From: Thermoleophilia bacterium
Lineage (GTDB): Bacteria > Actinomycetota > Thermoleophilia > Gaiellales > Gaiellaceae
Assembly (NCBI GenBank): GCA_013362295.1
Contig: JABFWJ010000405.1
Span: 1-8,306, forward strand
Direction: 5' to 3'
Length of the DNA: 8,306 nucleotides
Shown: in pieces, positions 5,243 to 8,306 of the stretch
Layout of the letters: each line of letters opens with the position of its first letter
How positions within the stretch are numbered: the first letter of the stretch is position 1
The notes under the pieces: model-generated
Seen by the model: only the letters and a program-made list of their open reading frames with translations
The model's database searches: none
What the model was told of the DNA's origin: nothing
Position numbers and translations under genes: made by a program

Positions 5243-7813
5243 TTGGCAGAAATCATCACGCAATCTCCGACAGAATCGGAGGAAGCGCCGGCTCTCAGAG
5301 CCGACGCCCTCCGAGCCGAAGCCTGGTCCGGCGAGCCGTTCCTGCGGCCCGACGAGGATCCGGACGTGGTGCTCGCACCGGGCACCGCGCGCCGCCGCGC
5401 GCTCGACGACGCGTTCGCCGAGCTGAACGCCGGCCGGGAGGCGCCCTCGCCCGAGTGGCGGGTGCGGTACGCCCTGCTGCTCGGTCTCGAACGGGTGCTC
5501 TCGGAGAAGCCGCCGCGGCTCGCCTCGGGGACGGAGCTGCGGCGCCACCAGATCGACGCGCTCGCCGGGATGCTGACCGAGCTGATCGCCTCCGCCCAGA
5601 AGAGCGCCGAGAACGGGAACGGCAACGGGCAGGCCGAGGACGTCGACGAGGACGAGGAGCCGGACGACGAGCTCGGGCTCGCGCCCGACTCCGGCACGGA
5701 CGAGGACGTCGCCGAGGAGCTCACCGCCAAGGACGATCCCGGCGCCGTGCGCCGCTACCGGTTCCGCCACCCCACCGCCTCCGGCAAGACGATCGCCGCC
5801 GCCGGGTTCGTCGAGGCGGCGCGCACCGAGGGCGTGCTGATCCTCACCCACCGCCGCCTGCTCGTCGACCAGTTCCGCCGTGACCTCACGGACCACGGCT
5901 ACGGCGCGCGCTTCCACGAGGCGATCCTCGAGGGGCACACGGCCCCGCGCCCCTCGAACCCGATCACGATCCAGACGTACGCGTGGTTCGCGCGGCACGT
6001 CGAGGAGATTGCGCACGACGCGTACCAGCTCGTGATCTGCGACGAGGCGCACACCGCGCTCGGCGAGAAGACGTCGACCGCGATCAGGCACCTGAGCGAG
6101 CCGATCTACGTCGGCATGACGGCGACGGAGGAGCTGATCGCGAAGCAGGTGTCCGACGTGTTCCCGGCCTCCGTCGACGATCTGCCGCTCACGGATGCCG
6201 CGCGCCGCGGGCTGATCGCACCGCTTCGCTGTCTGCGCGTGCCGCCGGTCGCAGCGATCAACCAGGTGCCGATCGTCGGCGGCGACTTCGAGGAGCGCGC
6301 ACTCGCGCAGGCCCTCGACCACGAAGCGCTGAACATGGCCGCGGCGACGCTCTATCGCGAGCGCTTCGGCGACGCGCCCGGGATCGTCTACGCGGCCGGC
6401 GTCGACCACGCGTACAACCTCGCGACCGCGTTCCGCGCAGCCGGGATCAAGGCGGAGGCGGTCTCCGGGCGTACACCGCCCGTGAAGCTCGCCGAAATCC
6501 TCGCGTCGTACGAGCGCGGCGAGATCGACGTGCTGATCAACGCGATGCTGCTCGCCGAGGGCTGGAACTCTCCGCGCGCGACGGTCGTCATGCACCTCGC
6601 GCCGACCGCGTCGAAGCGCGTCTACCAGCAGCGGATCGGGCGCATCATGCGCATCCATCCACGCAAGGAGGCGGGCATCGTCGTCGACTTCACGCCGAAG
6701 AGCGCGACGCACAACGAGCGCGTCGTGTCGCTGCACTCGCTGCTCGACGCGGACTTCTACCGCGAGGGTGCGCGTGTCACGCCGGCGCCGCGCCGCCGCC
6801 AGCAGCGGCGTGCCCGCCGTAAGCTGACGCCGGTCTCGTGGCTCGTGCCGGTGACGCCGGACGTCCTGCGCCGCAAGATGGTGATCGCGCGCGAATGGCA
6901 GCGCGTCGATCCGAAGTTTCTCGATGACGACGAGCAGGAGTTCTGGGGGGAGATCGCAGGACGCCAGCTGCGCTTCGACGAACGCCAGGCGTTCGTCGAG
7001 AAGCTGACCGCGCGCGGAGCATCGAAGCGCGCGATGGAGAAGTTCCTCTCGACGTGCGCGGCGCAGAACCCCAACCGGCGGCTGCGCCTGATCGCGCTCG
7101 CCGACCGCGTGTCGATGCGCGTCGAGCGCGCCGACTTCGACGATCTCGTCACCCTCGTCGCGCAGGCGCCGCCGTGGGAGAAGGACCGCGCCGCGGGCGT
7201 GCGCATCCTCCTGCGCGCAATCGCCGAGGGGAAGCCCGACGCACCCGACCAGATCCTCGCGCGCTGGACCTGGCGGCTCTCGCACGCCGTGCGCAAGCAG
7301 CTCGACCGCAAGGCTTCGCAGGAGTACCCGGATGCGAAGCGCTTGCTCGGCGCGCTCGCCAACTCGCGGGGACACCGTCACGAGGAGAACGCCGCGAAGC
7401 TCGTGAACGCCGCGCTCGAGATGCCGAAGGAGGTCGGCGCGGCGCTGCTCGCGTCGGCCGAGGGCTACACGCCGCGCGCAACCCAGCTGCTCGAGGCCGC
7501 CCGCGAGCGCCTCGGGACGATCCAGGAGGTCGCGGGCTGGATCGCGGAGAGCCTGCCGCAGCCGAAGACCGGCCCGTCGCGCGCCCGCCGCCGGCGGCGG
7601 CGCAAGAAGAAGGGCGCGGAGGCCGTCGCGACGCCGGCCGCCGCGGAGACGGCGAGCGACGCCGAGCCGGCAGACGGCGAGGAGAAGCCAGCTCCCGCCC
7701 CGAAGAAGCGCCGCCGTCGCCGCAAGAAGGCGCCGGCAGGCACGGCCGAGGAAGCGGCCGACGCGCCCGCACAGCCCGAACCGTCCGACGTCGCCACGCA
7801 GGACGCCGCCTAG
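5243..7813 (+). CDS. Superfamily 2 DEAD/DEAH-type helicase (COG1061/ResIII-like) with acidic linker and basic C-terminal tail
   Basis: An 856-aa protein. Helicase motifs in order: RRHQIDAL (100-107), Walker A HPTASGKT (176-183), motif Ia LILTHRRLLVDQF (199-211), DEAH (267-270), motif III GMTAT (291-295), motif V region LLAEGWNSPRATVV (436-449), and motif VI QQRIGRIMR (462-470) with its arginine finger. It should be an ATP-driven nucleic acid translocase or helicase in the cytoplasm; substrate is unknown. Residues about 121-169 form a Gly/Asn then Asp/Glu-rich linker between the HQ motif and Walker A. After the helicase core, an Arg-rich stretch (517-527) leads to a mainly helical region (about 530-772) I cannot assign. 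The tail is Ala/Pro/Glu-rich with two Lys/Arg blocks (782-790, 821-829), likely disordered and nucleic acid-binding. The start is TTG at 5243, the only usual start codon after the in-frame stop at 5189-5191 and before the conserved core; it lacks a well-placed ribosome binding site. Confidence 0.88.
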   Translation: MAEIITQSPTESEEAPALRADALRAEAWSGEPFLRPDEDPDVVLAPGTARRRALDDAFAELNAGREAPSPEWRVRYALLLGLERVLSEKPPRLASGTELRRHQIDALAGMLTELIASAQKSAENGNGNGQAEDVDEDEEPDDELGLAPDSGTDEDVAEELTAKDDPGAVRRYRFRHPTASGKTIAAAGFVEAARTEGVLILTHRRLLVDQFRRDLTDHGYGARFHEAILEGHTAPRPSNPITIQTYAWFARHVEEIAHDAYQLVICDEAHTALGEKTSTAIRHLSEPIYVGMTATEELIAKQVSDVFPASVDDLPLTDAARRGLIAPLRCLRVPPVAAINQVPIVGGDFEERALAQALDHEALNMAAATLYRERFGDAPGIVYAAGVDHAYNLATAFRAAGIKAEAVSGRTPPVKLAEILASYERGEIDVLINAMLLAEGWNSPRATVVMHLAPTASKRVYQQRIGRIMRIHPRKEAGIVVDFTPKSATHNERVVSLHSLLDADFYREGARVTPAPRRRQQRRARRKLTPVSWLVPVTPDVLRRKMVIAREWQRVDPKFLDDDEQEFWGEIAGRQLRFDERQAFVEKLTARGASKRAMEKFLSTCAAQNPNRRLRLIALADRVSMRVERADFDDLVTLVAQAPPWEKDRAAGVRILLRAIAEGKPDAPDQILARWTWRLSHAVRKQLDRKASQEYPDAKRLLGALANSRGHRHEENAAKLVNAALEMPKEVGAALLASAEGYTPRATQLLEAARERLGTIQEVAGWIAESLPQPKTGPSRARRRRRRKKKGAEAVATPAAAETASDAEPADGEEKPAPAPKKRRRRRKKAPAGTAEEAADAPAQPEPSDVATQDAA
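7586..7729 (+). repeat. Two Arg/Lys-rich coding repeats in the helicase tail
   Basis: Positions 7586-7612 encode six Arg followed by three Lys, and 7703-7729 encode two Lys, five Arg and two Lys. At the DNA level both are runs of CGC/CGG/CGT and AAG codons. They are separated by a 30-residue Ala/Glu/Pro spacer. Such paired basic blocks in disordered tails are typical RNA- or DNA-binding patches, as in actinobacterial RNase E and Rho; the role here is inferred. Confidence 0.5.
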
Positions 7814-7827
7814 CTTCCGCTCCCGCA

Positions 7828-7849
7828 GCGCCCGCGGCGCGCGAATTCG
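7828..7849. other. Small palindromes in the 80-bp gap between helicase and CcdA-like gene
   Basis: GCGCC-CGC-GGCGC (7828-7840) is a short perfect hairpin and CGAATTCG (7842-7849) is an 8-bp palindrome next to it. There is no T-run, so intrinsic termination is unlikely to be strong. TAATGT (7850-7855) and TAATCT (7861-7866) both fit the TANNNT -10 pattern and could start the next gene's mRNA, but no -35 box is evident. Confidence 0.2.
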
Positions 7850-7893
7850 TAATGTCGGCGTAATCTCCGGCCGGGCAAGCTAGGCCGTAGCAC

Positions 7894-8306
7894 ATGCTGC
7901 TCCTCCTGCTCATCGGAGTCCTCGCCGGGGTCGTGACGGCGATCTCGCCGTGCGTCCTCCCTGTGCTGCCGGTGCTGCTCGCCGGCGGGGCGTCCGGGCG
8001 CAAACCGCTGCGGATCGTCGCCGGCCTCGTCGTCAGCTTCAGCGTCTTCACGCTCTTCGCATCGTGGCTTCTCCGGCAGCTCGGCCTGCCGCAGGACCTG
8101 CTCCGCAACCTCGCGATCGCATTCCTCTTCGTGATGGCCGTGGTGCTGCTGCTGCCGCAGGCCGCACTCGTGCTCGAGCGGTCGCTGGCCTCGTTCTCGA
8201 GGCTACGGCCGGCGAGCACGGGCGGCGGATTCGTCCTGGGCGCGACGCTCGGGCTGGTGTTCGTCCCGTGCGCGGGGCCGTTCCTCGCCGCGATCACGAC
8301 GGCGGC
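7894..8306 (+). CDS. CcdA/DsbD/DipZ-type transmembrane thiol-disulfide electron carrier, 3' end cut by window
   Basis: The first 137 residues are visible. The first membrane helix carries ISPCVLPVLPVLLAGG with Cys20, and a later helix carries VFVPCAGPFLAAI with Cys126. These two proline-flanked cysteines are the redox pair that CcdA and the central domain of DsbD use to move electrons from cytoplasmic thioredoxin across the membrane, for cytochrome c maturation or extracytoplasmic disulfide repair. Hydrophobic segments lie near 1-30, 40-60, 72-92 and 112-135. The opening resembles mycobacterial DipZ, where a thioredoxin-like domain follows; whether one exists here is beyond the right edge. 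The ATG at 7894 begins directly at the first helix, as usual in CcdA, but has no strong ribosome binding site. It follows the helicase in the same direction after 80 bp; a functional link is not evident. Confidence 0.9.
   Translation, partial: MLLLLLIGVLAGVVTAISPCVLPVLPVLLAGGASGRKPLRIVAGLVVSFSVFTLFASWLLRQLGLPQDLLRNLAIAFLFVMAVVLLLPQAALVLERSLASFSRLRPASTGGGFVLGATLGLVFVPCAGPFLAAITTA

Noticed and set aside
4816..5730. Extension of the ydbS-like frame to 460 aa
   Set aside because: The extra N-terminal part is Ser/Ala/Arg low complexity, antisense to the 95-aa gene and the helicase, while the typical YdbS length is reached from the ATG at 4815.
5156..7381. A 741-aa open frame on the minus strand opposite the helicase
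   Set aside because: It is antisense to a gene with complete helicase motifs, is rich in Arg/Val/Leu low-complexity sequence and shows no recognisable domain. Long antisense frames are expected at this GC content.
7828..7840. Hairpin after the helicase as a rho-independent terminator
   Set aside because: The stem is only 5 bp and there is no T-run, and short GC palindromes are frequent at this base composition.
1..8306. CRISPR array, tRNA/rRNA gene, insertion sequence, attachment site, defence island or riboswitch
   Set aside because: No repeat-spacer pattern, cloverleaf or rRNA core, transposase or flanking direct repeats were seen. The helicase alone, without nuclease or methylase partners, does not justify a defence-system call.

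Overview
This 8.3 kb window is a compact, very GC-rich bacterial stretch with nine genes or gene fragments. Several genes overlap, GTG and TTG starts occur, and the gaps are only 12 to 140 bp. Codon third positions are mostly G or C. This fits a high-GC actinobacterium. The gene set made me think of Thermoleophilia (Solirubrobacterales or Gaiellales), but that placement is inference. I see no rRNA, tRNA, CRISPR array, insertion sequence or phage gene.

Left part, minus strand (about 3073 down to 1): a dihydroxyacetone (DHA)/glycerol module read as one operon. In transcription order it holds a MIP-family channel (aquaporin/glyceroporin type, 2936-2136), the DHA kinase subunit DhaK (2123-1101), the ADP-binding subunit DhaL (1113-460), and the start of a PTS Enzyme I-like protein (463 to the window edge). 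A good sigma-70-like promoter (TTGACA, 18 bp, TACGTT) lies just upstream. Its -10 box is embedded in a cluster of GTTCG/CGAAC half-sites that looks like a repressor operator. The likely pathway is: the channel admits glycerol or DHA, DhaK binds DHA covalently, DhaL transfers phosphate from its bound ADP/ATP, and a PEP-driven relay starting at Enzyme I recharges DhaL. The EIIA(Man)-type DhaM and an HPr are not visible and may lie past the left edge.

Middle, minus strand (4815 down to 3077): two overlapping genes for membrane proteins with bacterial PH (bPH2, formerly DUF304) domains, a YdbS-like protein of 155 aa and a YdbT-like protein of 424 aa. The second promoter, for the DHA operon, starts only 4 bp after the YdbT-like stop.

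Right part, plus strand: a 95-aa acidic protein of unknown function begins only 27 bp from the divergent ydbS-like start, around a tiny AT-rich island that could act as a two-way promoter for leaderless mRNAs. Next is an 856-aa superfamily 2 helicase with an acidic linker before its Walker A motif, a long uncharacterised helical region and a Lys/Arg-rich tail. The window ends inside a CcdA/DsbD/DipZ-type membrane electron carrier.

I see no clear new multi-gene system. The items most worth a second look are the operator cluster and unusual channel filter of the DHA operon, the Enzyme I gene in that operon, the helicase architecture, and the small orphan protein with its compact divergent promoter.
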